A stretch of 64,000 bases of DNA from Zobellella maritima (GCF_003075035.1 NZ_QCZE01000001.1:1362602-1426601); one strand, 5' to 3'. Positions 32,559 through 42,085 are shown, numbered from the stretch's first letter. Numbers and translations are program-made. Notes: a model not told the origin generated them from the sequence alone.

Positions 32559-32611
32559 CAGTCATAAAACTGTCGCATTGTAATAAAACCGTCATCTTTC
32601 CTCGGCATAGT
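32559..32611 (+). promoter_or_regulatory. Two tandem Pho boxes and -10 of the Na/Pi cotransporter gene
   Basis: CAGTCATAAAACTGTCGC (32559-32576) and TTGTAATAAAACCGTCAT (32578-32595) each match the 18-bp Pho box (two CTGTCAT-like heptamers 11 bp apart). CATAGT (32606-32611) begins 10 bases after the second box, as in PhoB-activated promoters where the box replaces -35. The gene start is 26 bases beyond. Confidence 0.8.
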
Positions 32612-32636
32612 GCCGCCAATCCAGAAATGAGGAAAC

Positions 32637-33800
32637 ATGATGAACCTTGAGTCCACCGCCATTCCCGGCACCGCAAACGAGCGCAGCCAGTCCAGCTGGC
32701 TGTCCTGGCTGCTGGTTTCATTCCTGATTTATGTACTGCTGGCCGCCGTAGGCGCCATCGGCTCCGGCTTCAAGGCCGCCGCCGGCAGCAATGCCCAGGA
32801 ACTGTTTGCCTTCGCCTCCAATCCGGGTATCGCGTTGATCATCGGGGTGGTGGCCACCGCCCTGATCCAGAGCTCCAGCACAGTCACTTCCATTATCGTC
32901 GGCATGGTCGCCGGTGGCCTGCCGATTGCCATCGCCATTCCCATGATAATGGGCGCCAATATCGGCACCTCGCTCACCAGCACCCTGGTCAGCCTGGGCC
33001 ATATTCGCAATGGCGAAGAATTCAGGCGAGCCTTTTCAGCCGCCACCGTGCATGACAGCTTCAACATCCTCGCCGTGGCCATATTGCTGCCGCTGGAGCT
33101 GCTGTTCCGCCCTCTGGCCACCGCTTCCGAGTTCCTTGCCGGTCTGTTGGTCAGTGACGCCAGCGTCAGCATGAGCGGCATGAACTTCATGAAGGTGCTG
33201 CTCTCGCCCGCTTCCGACATGCTCAAGGCCAGCGTGGCCTGGCTGCCCGGTATCTGGTCCGGCGTGGCGCTGATCCTGATCGGCATCGGCCTGATCCTGC
33301 TGGTGGTCACCCAGATAGGCAAGGTACTGCGCACCCTGATGGTGGGGCGCGCCATGAACATACTGCACACCGCCGTGGGCCGCGGCCCCGCCTCGGGCAT
33401 GGCCTCCGGCACCCTGATCACCGTGCTGGTGCAGTCATCCTCCACCACCACCTCGTTGATCGTCCCCCTGGCCGGCACAGGTGTATTTTCCCTGAAGCAG
33501 GTGTATCCCTTTATCCTGGGCAGCAATATCGGTACCACCATCACCGCCCTGCTGGCTGCCACCGCCATCAACGGTGCCGCGGCAACGGTTGCGCTGCAAA
33601 TCGCCCTGGTGCATCTGCTGTTCAACCTGCTGGCCATCGGCATGATTTACGTATTGCCCTTGCTGCGCCAGGTGCCGGTGCGCATGGCCGAAACTCTGGC
33701 CATGCAGGCCCAGCGCAACAAGGGCTATGTGGCAGCCTATATCGGCGGCGTGTTCTTCGCCCTGCCGCTGATGATGGTTGGCCTCAGCCGGTTGCTCTAA
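32637..33800 (+). CDS. Na+/phosphate cotransporter (NptA / PNaS family)
   Basis: This 387-residue inner-membrane transporter has two inverted repeats carrying the signature QSSST (ALIQSSSTVTSIIVG and VLVQSSSTTTSLIVP), each followed by a GANIGTS- or GSNIGTT-type loop, the hallmark of the PNaS Na/Pi family. It imports phosphate with sodium. GAGG lies 4 bases before the first ATG and 7 before the second (32640), so the second may be the true start. Two Pho boxes in the promoter indicate PhoB control, together with the nearby phoX-like gene. A hairpin follows. Confidence 0.9.
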   Translation: MMNLESTAIPGTANERSQSSWLSWLLVSFLIYVLLAAVGAIGSGFKAAAGSNAQELFAFASNPGIALIIGVVATALIQSSSTVTSIIVGMVAGGLPIAIAIPMIMGANIGTSLTSTLVSLGHIRNGEEFRRAFSAATVHDSFNILAVAILLPLELLFRPLATASEFLAGLLVSDASVSMSGMNFMKVLLSPASDMLKASVAWLPGIWSGVALILIGIGLILLVVTQIGKVLRTLMVGRAMNILHTAVGRGPASGMASGTLITVLVQSSSTTTSLIVPLAGTGVFSLKQVYPFILGSNIGTTITALLAATAINGAAATVALQIALVHLLFNLLAIGMIYVLPLLRQVPVRMAETLAMQAQRNKGYVAAYIGGVFFALPLMMVGLSRLL

Positions 33801-33813
33801 GGATTTTCCTCGT

Positions 33814-33846
33814 CGGCTGCCTTGCCAGGACAGGCAAAGGCAGCCG
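33814..33846. terminator. Bidirectional terminator between convergent transporter genes
   Basis: CGGCTGCC (33814-33821) pairs with GGCAGCCG (33839-33846), extended inward by TTGCC/GGCAA with one bulged A and a 6-nt loop. It lies between two convergent genes. Confidence 0.65.
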
Positions 33847-33849
33847 GTA

Positions 33850-34725
33850 TTATCCGGATACCCCTTCCTCCTTCAGCATCGCCGACCTACGCGGCCTGAG
33901 ATTAGCCACCCCGGCCCCCAGCATGACCAGCATCAGGGCCGCAATCGTGGCCGGTCGCCAGTCATTGATTCCCGCCAGCACCAGCACCACGGACGACAGC
34001 AGCGGCGTGCCGAAACTCAGGGAAGCCAGCAATGGCCGGTTGCCCTGCTTCAGACCCCGATCCCACAGGTAGAAGGCGCCACCCACCGGCCCCAGACCCA
34101 ACAGCAGGGCTCCCAGTCCCTCCCTGGCCGAAAGCGGCCAGTGCCCCTGCTCTGTGGCCAGATGCACCAGCAGCGACAGCAGGGCCACCGCCAGCGACAC
34201 CCAGCCGATATCCTCGGCCTTGCCCTTGGTGCGAGACAAATACCAGGAATAACCGGCCCAGATCAGCGCACAACACAATGCCAGGCCATAGCCCACCAGG
34301 CCAGCGTTACTCGGGCCAGCATCTCCTGAAGGCGCGATCAGCACCGCCACCCCGCCAAAACCCAGCAGGCTGCCCAGGCCGGCAAGGTGCCGTCGCCCGC
34401 GACCGGCCACCAGCAGGCTGAGCAGCAAGGGCCACAGGTAGACAATCAGGCTGACTTCCAGCGCCGGCGCCCACTTCAGGGCGGTAAAATAACACCAGTG
34501 AAAGCCAAACAGGCCGGTGATGCCCACCAGCCACTGACCGGGGCTCAGGTCGGGCGGACTCAGCATCGGCCGGCGATGGATCAGCCGCCCTGCAAACATC
34601 AACAGCGTCGAAACACTGAAACAGATAAAAAGCAGCTGAAAAGCCGGAATGGCGGTGGTGAGGGCACCCAGCAGCGCCAGCAGGCTCCACAGGCTGATCG
34701 CCATTATCCCTTGTAATGTGGCCAT
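33850..34725 (-). CDS. EamA-family (DMT superfamily) permease
   Basis: This 291-residue protein has ten predicted helices arranged as two EamA repeats, resembling YddG/RhaT-type metabolite exporters. Segments GLFGFHWCYFTALKWAPALEVSLIVYLWPLLL and VGGAFYLWDRGLKQGN fall at the ends of the repeats and are typical of amino-acid exporters of this superfamily. The substrate cannot be told from sequence. It is followed upstream, on the same strand, by an AraC regulator 99 bases away. Confidence 0.85.
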   Translation of the reverse strand: MATLQGIMAISLWSLLALLGALTTAIPAFQLLFICFSVSTLLMFAGRLIHRRPMLSPPDLSPGQWLVGITGLFGFHWCYFTALKWAPALEVSLIVYLWPLLLSLLVAGRGRRHLAGLGSLLGFGGVAVLIAPSGDAGPSNAGLVGYGLALCCALIWAGYSWYLSRTKGKAEDIGWVSLAVALLSLLVHLATEQGHWPLSAREGLGALLLGLGPVGGAFYLWDRGLKQGNRPLLASLSFGTPLLSSVVLVLAGINDWRPATIAALMLVMLGAGVANLRPRRSAMLKEEGVSG

Positions 34726-34824
34726 GACTCTTTGCTCGATAGGAATATATTGCAGCAGAGTGTATAAGCTAATGGCCTGACAAATTGTGCCAAGAAGCCG
34801 ATAGACTTGCCCGGACGGATGCTT

Positions 34825-35541
34825 TTAGCGTAAACGGCGGGGCGACAGCCCGAAGTGGGCACGAAAACGGCGGCTGAATGCCGAGGCATTCTGAAACCCC
34901 ACCCGTTCGGCGATAATGGCGATGGGCATGTCGGTAAAAGACAGCAGCGAGCGGGCCTTTTCCATACGCAGCTGCTGCAGATACTGGCCGGTAGTCATGC
35001 CCAGCTGTTGTTTGAACAGAGTCTTGTACTGGCTGACGCTCAGGAAGCTGATGGCCGCCAGCTCGCTCAGACTGGGGGTCCGTGCCAAATCCTGCTTCAG
35101 ATGCTGTACCGCCCGCTGCAGGCGCGGGTCCAGCCGGGGTTGCCAGTCCTGCTCCTCCAGCAGCCGGTAGAACAGCCGACCCATGTCCCGGATCAGGTCC
35201 GGGTTGCTTTTCTGTTGCAGCTGAGTTTCGACAAATTCGCTGTAACGCTGCAGACCCGGAGACAATGCCACAAAGGGGGTCTCGAGCCGTTGCATGGCGA
35301 CGGGCAGCGTCGGCAGATCTACCACCAGGAAGCGCGCCTGCTGCTCGGCGGCAAAGCTGTGCAGTTCCCCCGCCGGGATCACCACGCACCGGGACGGCCC
35401 CACCCGACCACGCTGCCCGGCCAGTTCGATATCAATACGTCCCTGCAGCGGCAACACCAGCTGTGCATAGGCATGATGATGAGCACTCACGGTCAGGGTA
35501 TAGGAGCGGATGGAAAAACGGAGTTCAGGCGCGACTGCCAA
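34825..35541 (-). CDS. AraC-family transcriptional regulator
   Basis: This 238-residue regulator has an N-terminal cupin domain (about 15-100; HHHAYAQLVLPLQG, CVVIPAGELHSFAAE) and a C-terminal pair of AraC helix-turn-helices (about 140-238; SELAAISFLSVSQYKTLFKQ and IAERVGFQNASAFSRRFRAHFG). The start is a TTG at 35541; GAGGAA lies about 10 bases upstream, and no ATG occurs before an in-frame stop. It probably controls the co-directional EamA permease downstream (inference from order). Confidence 0.85.
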   Translation of the reverse strand: MAVAPELRFSIRSYTLTVSAHHHAYAQLVLPLQGRIDIELAGQRGRVGPSRCVVIPAGELHSFAAEQQARFLVVDLPTLPVAMQRLETPFVALSPGLQRYSEFVETQLQQKSNPDLIRDMGRLFYRLLEEQDWQPRLDPRLQRAVQHLKQDLARTPSLSELAAISFLSVSQYKTLFKQQLGMTTGQYLQQLRMEKARSLLSFTDMPIAIIAERVGFQNASAFSRRFRAHFGLSPRRLR

Positions 35542-35651
35542 GGGGGGGATTTCCTCGAAAGATGAGAATAAGCCTGCTCAGGGTAAGGCTGGTCTGGTGT
35601 TTTGCCAACCCTGGCCGGGCAACATGCCTATGGGGCTGAAAGAACTGTTAC

Positions 35652-35675
35652 CCTCCCACCCGGTACGGTGGGAGG
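35652..35675 (-). terminator. Terminator of the DJ-1/PfpI gene
   Basis: CCTCCCACC (35652-35660) pairs perfectly with GGTGGGAGG (35667-35675) around a 6-nt loop, 8 bases beyond the minus-strand stop. T residues after the stem are scattered. Confidence 0.55.
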
Positions 35676-35683
35676 CAACGGCA

Positions 35684-36265
35684 TCAGAGGGTAACTCGGG
35701 TCCCCAATACCTGTAAAAAGGCCGCCAGCCAGGCCGGGTGCGCGGGCCAGGCGGGCGCCGTGACCAGGTTGCCGTCGACATGTACCTGATCCACCGGGAT
35801 ATCCATCCATTCACCGCCGGCCAACGCCACTTCAGGGCCCGCCGCCGGATAGGCAGAGCAGCACTTGCCCTTGAGCACGCCGGCGGCGGCCAGCAACTGG
35901 GGACCATGGCAGACGGCGGCAATGGGTTTATCGGCATCGGCAAAATGGCGCACCATCTCCAGCACCCTGGGGTTAAGACGCAGATATTCCGGAGAACGTC
36001 CGCCCGGCACCAGCAGGGCGTCATACTCCGCTTCCTGAATCTCGTTGAAATTGGCATTAAGGGTAAAGTTGTGGCCACGCTTTTCGCTGTAGGTCTGATC
36101 GCCTTCGAAGTCGTGGATGGCGGTCCGTACCTGCTCCCCGGCCTGTTTATCGGGACATACCGCATGCACCTGATGGCCGACCATAGAGAGTGCCTGAAAC
36201 GGCACCATGACTTCGTAGTCCTCGACGTAGTCGCCCACCAGCATCAGAATTTTTTTCGCAGCCAT
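35684..36265 (-). CDS. DJ-1/PfpI family protein
   Basis: This 193-residue flavodoxin-like protein has the DJ-1/PfpI nucleophile elbow [32 protein letters not shown] near the N-terminus (the conserved Glu), and [13 protein letters not shown]. Members include deglycase/glyoxalase-like enzymes and chaperones; exact activity is not assigned. The ATG at 36265 is chosen since homology begins at [10 protein letters not shown] and a GACGGGAAG sequence precedes it; an upstream start at 36382 adds an unconserved leader. It lies just beyond purK but separated from it by 126 bases. Confidence 0.88.
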   Translation of the reverse strand: MAAKKILMLVGDYVEDYEVMVPFQALSMVGHQVHAVCPDKQAGEQVRTAIHDFEGDQTYSEKRGHNFTLNANFNEIQEAEYDALLVPGGRSPEYLRLNPRVLEMVRHFADADKPIAAVCHGPQLLAAAGVLKGKCCSAYPAAGPEVALAGGEWMDIPVDQVHVDGNLVTAPAWPAHPAWLAAFLQVLGTRVTL

Positions 36266-36391
36266 CTTCCCGTCTCCCGCAAGTGAAAAAGCCTCATAAA
36301 GATAGCAGAATACAAGCGGTGCAAGATGACAACGATATGATGTTTGCAGGAGGAAAGAGATTGCCCGGGCGCGGCCGGGCAACCGGTGGCA

Positions 36392-37459
36392 TCAGGCCAG
36401 TTCGTTACCGATCCAGGCCAGTACTTCGCCGTAGTTGTCCGGCAGCAGGGGCTCCAGCTGCGCGAGGGCCTGTTTGATTTCGGCAGTAGTGCCCAGGCAG
36501 AAGTTGATATGCCCTACCTTGCGGCCGGGACGGACTTCCTTGCCGTACCAGTACAGCTCGGCGCCGGGCACCGACAGCCAGGCGTTGTCCCGCTCCACGC
36601 CGACCAGGTTGACCATGAAACAGGTATTTTTCACCGCAGGGGTGACCAGCGGTAAACCCGCCACGGCCCGCAGATGGCTTTCGAACTGGCTGACGTTGGC
36701 GCCGGCCTGGGTCCAGTGCCCGCTGTTGTGCACCCGGGGCGCCAGCTCGTTGATCAGCAGGTGATCGCCAACCCGGAAACATTCCATGGCCATCACCCCC
36801 ACATAGTCGAGGGAGTCCATCAGCTTGCCCAGCATCTGCTCGGCTTCAGCCTGTAGGCCAGCCAGCCGGGCCAGAGGCGCAACTGACGCCAGCAATATGC
36901 CGTTGACATGCAGGTTAAGGGTCAGCGGATAGAAAAAGCACCGGCCATCATCACCCCGCATGCCGACCAAGGACACTTCTTCATCGAAGTTGATGGCCTG
37001 CTCGGCAATGCAGTGGTCATGCCAGCCGTCGGGTACCTCGGATTGCTCGGCGGCCTTCAGCCAATGCTGGCCACGGCCGTCATAACCGCCGCTGCGGCGC
37101 TTGAGCAGCACCCGCTCGCCCAGCGCCTGGTGCAGCTCGGCGGCATCCATCTCGCCTTCAACCAGACGCCAAGGCGCGGTGGCGAGATCCAGCTGGTCGA
37201 TCAGGCTCTTCTGAGTGAAACGATCGGCCAGGGTGGGAAAGGTCCCCAGGTTGACAAAGCCCGGGTGGCTGGCCAGCTGGCGGGTCGCCGGGGTATCGGG
37301 CCATTGCTCCCGTTCGGCGGTCACCTGCTCGTGGGGTTGCAACGGCAGGGTATCCTGCGATTCGATATCAACAGGACAAACCTGCAAATCCAGTGGCATG
37401 CCCGCATGAACCAGCATCTGGCCCAGCTGGCCGGCACCCAGTACCCAGATACGACTCAT
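36392..37459 (-). CDS. purK: N5-carboxyaminoimidazole ribonucleotide synthase
   Basis: PurK is the ATP-grasp enzyme that converts AIR, ATP and bicarbonate to N5-CAIR in purine synthesis. The 355-residue protein has the opening [17 protein letters not shown], the ATP-grasp loop [14 protein letters not shown], and [17 protein letters not shown]. Its start overlaps the end of purE by 4 bases (translational coupling) with GGAGGAAGC as ribosome site. Together with purE and an upstream SbtA-like bicarbonate permease it forms an apparent operon. Confidence 0.96.
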   Translation of the reverse strand: MSRIWVLGAGQLGQMLVHAGMPLDLQVCPVDIESQDTLPLQPHEQVTAEREQWPDTPATRQLASHPGFVNLGTFPTLADRFTQKSLIDQLDLATAPWRLVEGEMDAAELHQALGERVLLKRRSGGYDGRGQHWLKAAEQSEVPDGWHDHCIAEQAINFDEEVSLVGMRGDDGRCFFYPLTLNLHVNGILLASVAPLARLAGLQAEAEQMLGKLMDSLDYVGVMAMECFRVGDHLLINELAPRVHNSGHWTQAGANVSQFESHLRAVAGLPLVTPAVKNTCFMVNLVGVERDNAWLSVPGAELYWYGKEVRPGRKVGHINFCLGTTAEIKQALAQLEPLLPDNYGEVLAWIGNELA

Positions 37460-37950
37460 GCTTCCTCCCGGGGGTCAGCCTGCTCCAGCACGGCATCGGT
37501 CTGCTCTTTACGGAAGGCTTCCAGGCGGCTGGCCAGCTCCGGATCGTTATTAGCCAGGATCTGACAGGCCAGCAAGCCGGCATTGAAGGCACCAGCGGTG
37601 CCAATGGCCAGGGTGCCTACGGCAATGCCCTTGGGCATCTGCACGATGGACAGCAGGCTGTCCATACCGCTCAATGCCTTGCTCTGCACAGGGACGCCCA
37701 GCACCGGCAGACGAGTCTTGGCGGCAACCATGCCCGGCAGGTGGGCGGCGCCGCCGGCACCGGCGATGATCACTTCAAAGCCGCGGTCAACCGCCTGCTC
37801 GCCGAATTGCATCAGTTTGTCCGGGGTCCTGTGGGCCGACACCACGTCCACGACATAAGACACCTGCAGTTTATCCATGATTTCTGCGGCGGCCTGCATG
37901 GTGGGCCAATCACTTTTCGAGCCCATGATGACGGCGACTTTTGCTTGCAT
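37456..37950 (-). CDS. purE: N5-CAIR mutase
   Basis: PurE moves the carboxyl group of N5-CAIR to give CAIR. The 164-residue protein has the class I signature: [39 protein letters not shown] and [27 protein letters not shown] precedes the ATG at 37950. purK overlaps by 4 bases and the sbtA-like gene ends only 8 bases upstream, so all three genes are probably on one transcript. Confidence 0.97.
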   Translation of the reverse strand: MQAKVAVIMGSKSDWPTMQAAAEIMDKLQVSYVVDVVSAHRTPDKLMQFGEQAVDRGFEVIIAGAGGAAHLPGMVAAKTRLPVLGVPVQSKALSGMDSLLSIVQMPKGIAVGTLAIGTAGAFNAGLLACQILANNDPELASRLEAFRKEQTDAVLEQADPREEA

Positions 37951-37958
37951 GACAACTC

Positions 37959-38894
37959 CTAGTAAACAACATTCAAGATTTGGTGGTACAGGGGGACCCC
38001 CAGTATAACATTAAAGGGGAAAGTCACCGCTAGTGCTGCCAGCATCGCCAGGCCGATATCTGCTTCTTTTATCGCCCCGCCGATGGCGGCCGGTGCCGCT
38101 ATATAGGAGGCGCTGGCGGTCAGAGCGGTCAATATCAATGCCGTGCCCAAAGGCAGACCCAATGCGGCACTGGCCATGATGCCCAGCAATGACAGGGTCA
38201 GGGGCGCAAGGACGGCAAACAGCATCAGCCGCCAGTGATGCCAGGGCACCGGGCTCAGGGCCTTGGCGGCGCACAACCCCATCTCCAGCAAAAACAGCGC
38301 CAGCAGGCCCTTGAACGCGGTCAGGAACAGGGTACTGACCGGCGCTGCCTCGGGCCCGTAAAAATAGCCGATCAGCACCCCGCCGGCCAGCAGCACCACG
38401 CCCCGGCTGGTCAGGGCCTCATGCCAGATATGGCCATTGGACGCCATGACTCCCTGTCCTGCCAACCGTTTGTACAGATAGATGGCCACCACAATGGCGG
38501 GCAGTTCCAGCAGCACCAGATAGAGGGTGGTCTGGGGAGCTATGGTCATGCTCCGACTTTCTGCATAGGCCAGGGCCACGGCAAAGGTACCGGCACTGAC
38601 CGAACCGTAATGGGCGGCGATACTGGCACTGTTGGCCGAGTTCAGGCGCAGCAACCGGCGGCACAGGGGATAACACAGCAGCGGGATCAGCACGCCGAGT
38701 CCGGCAATCATCAGCAGTTCGGGTACCAACCGCCAGCTCATATGGCCATGCAGAGCCAGCCCCCCCTTGAAGCCGATGGTCAGCATCAGCAATATACTCA
38801 GGGTATCGTAGGCCGCCTGCGGAACCTTTAAATCCGACTTGGCGAGCCCCGCCGCCACCCCCAATGCAAAAAACGCCACGACCACATCCGGCAT
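37959..38894 (-). CDS. Sodium-dependent bicarbonate permease (SbtA family)
   Basis: This 311-residue inner-membrane protein has about ten helices in two inverted halves, and resembles SbtA-like Na+/HCO3- symporters ([58 protein letters not shown]). I prefer the ATG at 38894, which follows GGAGAGG, over an in-frame ATG at 38930 with no ribosome site. It ends 8 bases before purE, suggesting it supplies bicarbonate to PurK. A LysR gene of CbbR style is divergent. No PII-like SbtB is adjacent. Confidence 0.88.
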   Translation of the reverse strand: MPDVVVAFFALGVAAGLAKSDLKVPQAAYDTLSILLMLTIGFKGGLALHGHMSWRLVPELLMIAGLGVLIPLLCYPLCRRLLRLNSANSASIAAHYGSVSAGTFAVALAYAESRSMTIAPQTTLYLVLLELPAIVVAIYLYKRLAGQGVMASNGHIWHEALTSRGVVLLAGGVLIGYFYGPEAAPVSTLFLTAFKGLLALFLLEMGLCAAKALSPVPWHHWRLMLFAVLAPLTLSLLGIMASAALGLPLGTALILTALTASASYIAAPAAIGGAIKEADIGLAMLAALAVTFPFNVILGVPLYHQILNVVY

Positions 38895-38990
38895 AACCTC
38901 TCCCCACTGTTCATCAATTCGCTTGTTCATCGACGGGCCCGAAGGCCGGCAGACGTTGTGATGGCGACATTGTGCGGATCACGGAGTATA

Positions 38991-39009
38991 GTTACCAATA
39001 AATGTTAAC
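38991..39009. promoter_or_regulatory. Candidate LysR operator between sbtA-like gene and its regulator
   Basis: GTTA (38991-38994) and TAAC (39006-39009) form an interrupted palindrome with 11 bases between them in the AT-rich part of the divergent intergenic region, about 25 bases before the LysR start. The geometry suits a LysR box, but the arms are short. Confidence 0.35.
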
Positions 39010-39033
39010 AGCAACCAGCATAGACAATTATCT

Positions 39034-40020
39034 ATGAACATTCGTCATCTCACCTTCCGCCTGTTGCAGGTCTATGTTGCAGTGGTCCGACTGGGCTCCG
39101 TTTCCCAGGCTGCGCGCCAGCTGCACCTGACCCAGCCGACCGTATCCCAACAACTGAAACGCCTGGGCGAAGCGGTCGGTGAACCCCTGATCGACATTCA
39201 GGATAACCGGCTCAAACCGACCCTGGTCGGCACCGAGCTGTATCATGCGGCCCTGGACGCGCTGACCCGCTTCGAGGATTTCGACAGTTTCCTGGTCGAT
39301 GCCCGTCAGGGCATTCGCGGCAACTTCAGCATCGGTGTGGTGACCACCGCCAAGTACATACTGCCCCGCCTGCTGGGCCCCTTTAACCGCCAGTTTCCCG
39401 GTATAGAGGTGACCATTCATGTGGGTAATCGGGGTCATATCCTGCAGCGCCACCAGCACCAGCAGGACGACCTGTACCTGTTCAGTCATCCGCCGGCGGG
39501 AGAGCACACCCTGAACGGCCGCTTTATCCGTAACCCGCTGGTGTTGATAGCGCCATCTGATCATTGGGCCGCCCGCCGCCCACCGGGCCGCTTTAGCGAT
39601 CTGCTGCAGGAACGTTTTTTGCTGCGCGAGCCCGGCAGCGCCACCCGTATGGTGTTTGAAGAATGGCTCCGGGAGCGCAACCTGCAGCTGACCAAACTGA
39701 TGCAGATTGAAAGCAACGAGGTGATCCGCATGAGCGTGGAGCAGGGGCTGGGGTTGGCGGTGCTGTCCGAGCATACCCTGGCCGAGGGGCAACAGCAGGT
39801 GGCCGTGCTGCCCCTGGAGGAATTCCCGCTTCACAGCCACTGGTATCTGGTGTGTCACAAAAACCGGCGGCTGCCCTATGCGGCGGCCAACTTTGTGCAC
39901 TATATCAATGATAATCTCGCGCGCTGCATCGACCCCCGCTATATCCGCAACGAGCTGGAGCTCATGCTGGCGCATATCGCTCGACAAAGCAGCAAAGCAG
40001 ACACACTCGGACCCGGGTGA
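39034..40020 (+). CDS. LysR-family regulator (CbbR/CysB-like)
   Basis: This 328-residue regulator has an N-terminal helix-turn-helix (about 6-65; VRLGSVSQAARQLHLTQPTVSQQLKRL region) and a substrate-binding domain whose opening GNFSIGVVTTAKYILPRLL and LLREPGSATRMVFE segments resemble CbbR and related regulators that read carbon or redox metabolites. It is divergent from the SbtA-like bicarbonate permease, so it likely controls the sbtA-purEK transcript (inference). The C-terminal tail is unusually long by about 20 residues. A DUF2157-like gene follows 20 bases later. Confidence 0.9.
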   Translation: MNIRHLTFRLLQVYVAVVRLGSVSQAARQLHLTQPTVSQQLKRLGEAVGEPLIDIQDNRLKPTLVGTELYHAALDALTRFEDFDSFLVDARQGIRGNFSIGVVTTAKYILPRLLGPFNRQFPGIEVTIHVGNRGHILQRHQHQQDDLYLFSHPPAGEHTLNGRFIRNPLVLIAPSDHWAARRPPGRFSDLLQERFLLREPGSATRMVFEEWLRERNLQLTKLMQIESNEVIRMSVEQGLGLAVLSEHTLAEGQQQVAVLPLEEFPLHSHWYLVCHKNRRLPYAAANFVHYINDNLARCIDPRYIRNELELMLAHIARQSSKADTLGPG

Positions 40021-40039
40021 CAACGCAGGACCCGACCCT

Positions 40040-41068
40040 ATGCATCTGGATAAACACAAGCTGAAGCGCGCCGCCGACCGGGGGCTGCTGCGACCGGAGC
40101 AGGTCGAGCCCCTGTGGCGTTTTTTAACGGCCCAGGACCCGCGGCAGACCCGGTTTCAGTTTTCCCATATTCTCTACTACCTGGGCGGGCTGATGGCCAT
40201 CGGCGCCATGAGTCTGTTCATGACCCTGGGCTGGCAACAATTCGGGGGCTGGGCGCTGGTAACAACAGGCCTGTTGTACGCCCTCGCCGGCCTGGGACTG
40301 ACCGAGTGGTTCAGGGCCCGCCGTCTGTTTATCCCGACGGGTATCTGTGCCGTTCTGGTCGTGGTGCTCACTCCCCTCACCCTCTACGGTTGGCAATATG
40401 CCCAGGGCTGGTGGGAGCCCGGTGGTCCTTATCCGATGTTATTCGGATCGGGCCACTGGCGCCCACTTTCCCTGGAACTGGCGACCCTGGCCGTTGCCGC
40501 CATCATGCTGTGGCGTTACCGGCTGCCCTTGCTAATGTTACCCCTGGCCGCCACCCTCTGGTTTCTCGTTCTCGACACCAGCGGCTGGTTGCTGGACGAA
40601 CGCCCGGAGGTTCAACAGTGGGCCTCGCTCTGGTGTGGATTGCTGATGACGATGGCCGCCATCCGGATCGAGCTGGCCAACGACTCACGCCAGGACTTTG
40701 CCTTCTGGCTGTATCTCTGGGGGGGCACCACTTTCTGGGCCGGGCTGAGCCTGCTCCAGCTGGGCGGCAATGAACCCGGCCCCGAGTATCTGGTGGGCAA
40801 CCTGCTGATGATCCTGCTCGGCACCCTGTTGGTACGACGTATCCTGGTCGGGCTCGGCGGCCTGGGCACCGCCTGGTATCTGGGATATCTGGCCTGGGAG
40901 GTATTTGCCGACAGCCTGCTGTTCCCGCTGGCGCTGACGGCCATTGGCCTGGCGGTGATGGGACTCGGCATCTTCTGGCAGCGCCACCAGCGGCGACTGA
41001 CCGAACGACTGCTCGCTATGCTGCCGCCGCGCCTGAGCGCCTTGCTGGCTCGCCGGGCCGAGGATTAA
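40040..41068 (+). CDS. DUF2157-like multi-spanning membrane protein
   Basis: This 342-residue protein has a cytoplasmic N-terminal segment (about 1-42; LKRAADRGLLRPEQVEPLWRF) followed by roughly ten hydrophobic helices, the pattern of DUF2157 membrane proteins. Function unknown. GCAGGA precedes the ATG at 40040. It follows the LysR gene closely and converges with the AraC gene, overlapping its end by 4 bases. Confidence 0.65.
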   Translation: MHLDKHKLKRAADRGLLRPEQVEPLWRFLTAQDPRQTRFQFSHILYYLGGLMAIGAMSLFMTLGWQQFGGWALVTTGLLYALAGLGLTEWFRARRLFIPTGICAVLVVVLTPLTLYGWQYAQGWWEPGGPYPMLFGSGHWRPLSLELATLAVAAIMLWRYRLPLLMLPLAATLWFLVLDTSGWLLDERPEVQQWASLWCGLLMTMAAIRIELANDSRQDFAFWLYLWGGTTFWAGLSLLQLGGNEPGPEYLVGNLLMILLGTLLVRRILVGLGGLGTAWYLGYLAWEVFADSLLFPLALTAIGLAVMGLGIFWQRHQRRLTERLLAMLPPRLSALLARRAED

Positions 41069-42009
41069 CCCTCCTGCCTGGCCTGCTTGGGCGTGATCCC
41101 AAAGCGGGTCTTGAAACACCGGCAGAAATGGGCCTGGTCGTTGAAGCCCCATTTATAGGCGATATCCGCCAGGGTACGCCGGCCACCGGGCTGCCTGATG
41201 TCGGCCAGCGCCGACTGCAGGCGGATTTCCTTGATCCACTGGCCCACGCTCAGCTCGGCGCCTTCGAACAGCTTGTGCAGGTAGCGAACCGAGATCCCGC
41301 AAGCATGAGCGATGCTCTCCGGCGACAGCTGGGAACTGCGGATATGCTGGCGGATATACTGCTCCACCCGCTGCACATGCACCTGGCGCAAGCTGCTGTC
41401 TTCACTGGCGATGGCCCGTTCATCGCCCTCGACCGCCAGCGAAAACAGTTCGATCAGCTGACGCAGCAGCACCGCCGTCTGTTGATCGTCGAGATAGGCA
41501 ACCTGGTTGGTGATGCTGCGGAAGTAATCAAAAAATACCGCGCCCAGGCCCTGGCTGCGGTCGAACTCGGCAAACAGGTAACGTTCGGGTAGGCGCAGGC
41601 GCGAACGCAGCAAGGAACCCGGCACCCGCAGCACCCACAGGCTATTGTCCCGGCCGTATTCGAACTCATAGGGCTTGTCGCTGCGTTCGAGGATAAAAGC
41701 CCCCGGGCGGCAGCGCACGCTGCGCCGATCCTGGCTGAAGCTGACCTCACTCTGTTCGGGTATGGTGATCAGATAATGGTGATCTTCGTGCTGATGGATA
41801 TGCTGTTTCAGCCGTTGATAACAGGTGGGCGAGCTGCTGAGAAAAGAAATGCTGAACGGCGGCACTTCCCAGCGCCACAGCTGTCCGAAAAAACGCTCCT
41901 GCTGGTTGAAGCGCAGGGCCATATCGAAATAGGTGCTGCCGATAACGCCTTTCCAGTAATCTTGCCGTTCGGCCATCGGCAACAGGGTGGTCTGATGACA
42001 AGAGTGCAT
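41065..42009 (-). CDS. AraC-family regulator (FeaR-like)
   Basis: This 314-residue regulator has an N-terminal AraC-binding-like domain (about 1-180; FNQQERFFGQLWRWEVPPFSI) and C-terminal paired helix-turn-helices (about 215-314; SPESIAHACGISVRYLHKLF and LADIAYKWGFNDQAHFCRCFKTRFG), like FeaR and the regulators of aromatic or hydantoin catabolism. GAGGAAG precedes the ATG at 42009. It lies just downstream of hyuBA, separated from it by a strong terminator, so it has its own promoter in the short gap. It is a plausible regulator of hyuBA and the divergent permease. Confidence 0.9.
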   Translation of the reverse strand: MHSCHQTTLLPMAERQDYWKGVIGSTYFDMALRFNQQERFFGQLWRWEVPPFSISFLSSSPTCYQRLKQHIHQHEDHHYLITIPEQSEVSFSQDRRSVRCRPGAFILERSDKPYEFEYGRDNSLWVLRVPGSLLRSRLRLPERYLFAEFDRSQGLGAVFFDYFRSITNQVAYLDDQQTAVLLRQLIELFSLAVEGDERAIASEDSSLRQVHVQRVEQYIRQHIRSSQLSPESIAHACGISVRYLHKLFEGAELSVGQWIKEIRLQSALADIRQPGGRRTLADIAYKWGFNDQAHFCRCFKTRFGITPKQARQEG

Positions 42010-42046
42010 ATGAGCTTCCTCGCAATTCCTTTGCGTGACGGCAGCT

Positions 42047-42085
42047 AAAAAAACCGCCGGTCCCATGATAAACCGGGCCCGGCGG
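42047..42085 (-). terminator. Rho-independent terminator of hyuBA
   Basis: On the minus strand CCGCCGG (42085-42079) pairs with CCGGCGG (42060-42054), with a long GC-rich loop that folds further, followed directly by seven T residues (42053-42047). Confidence 0.75.
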
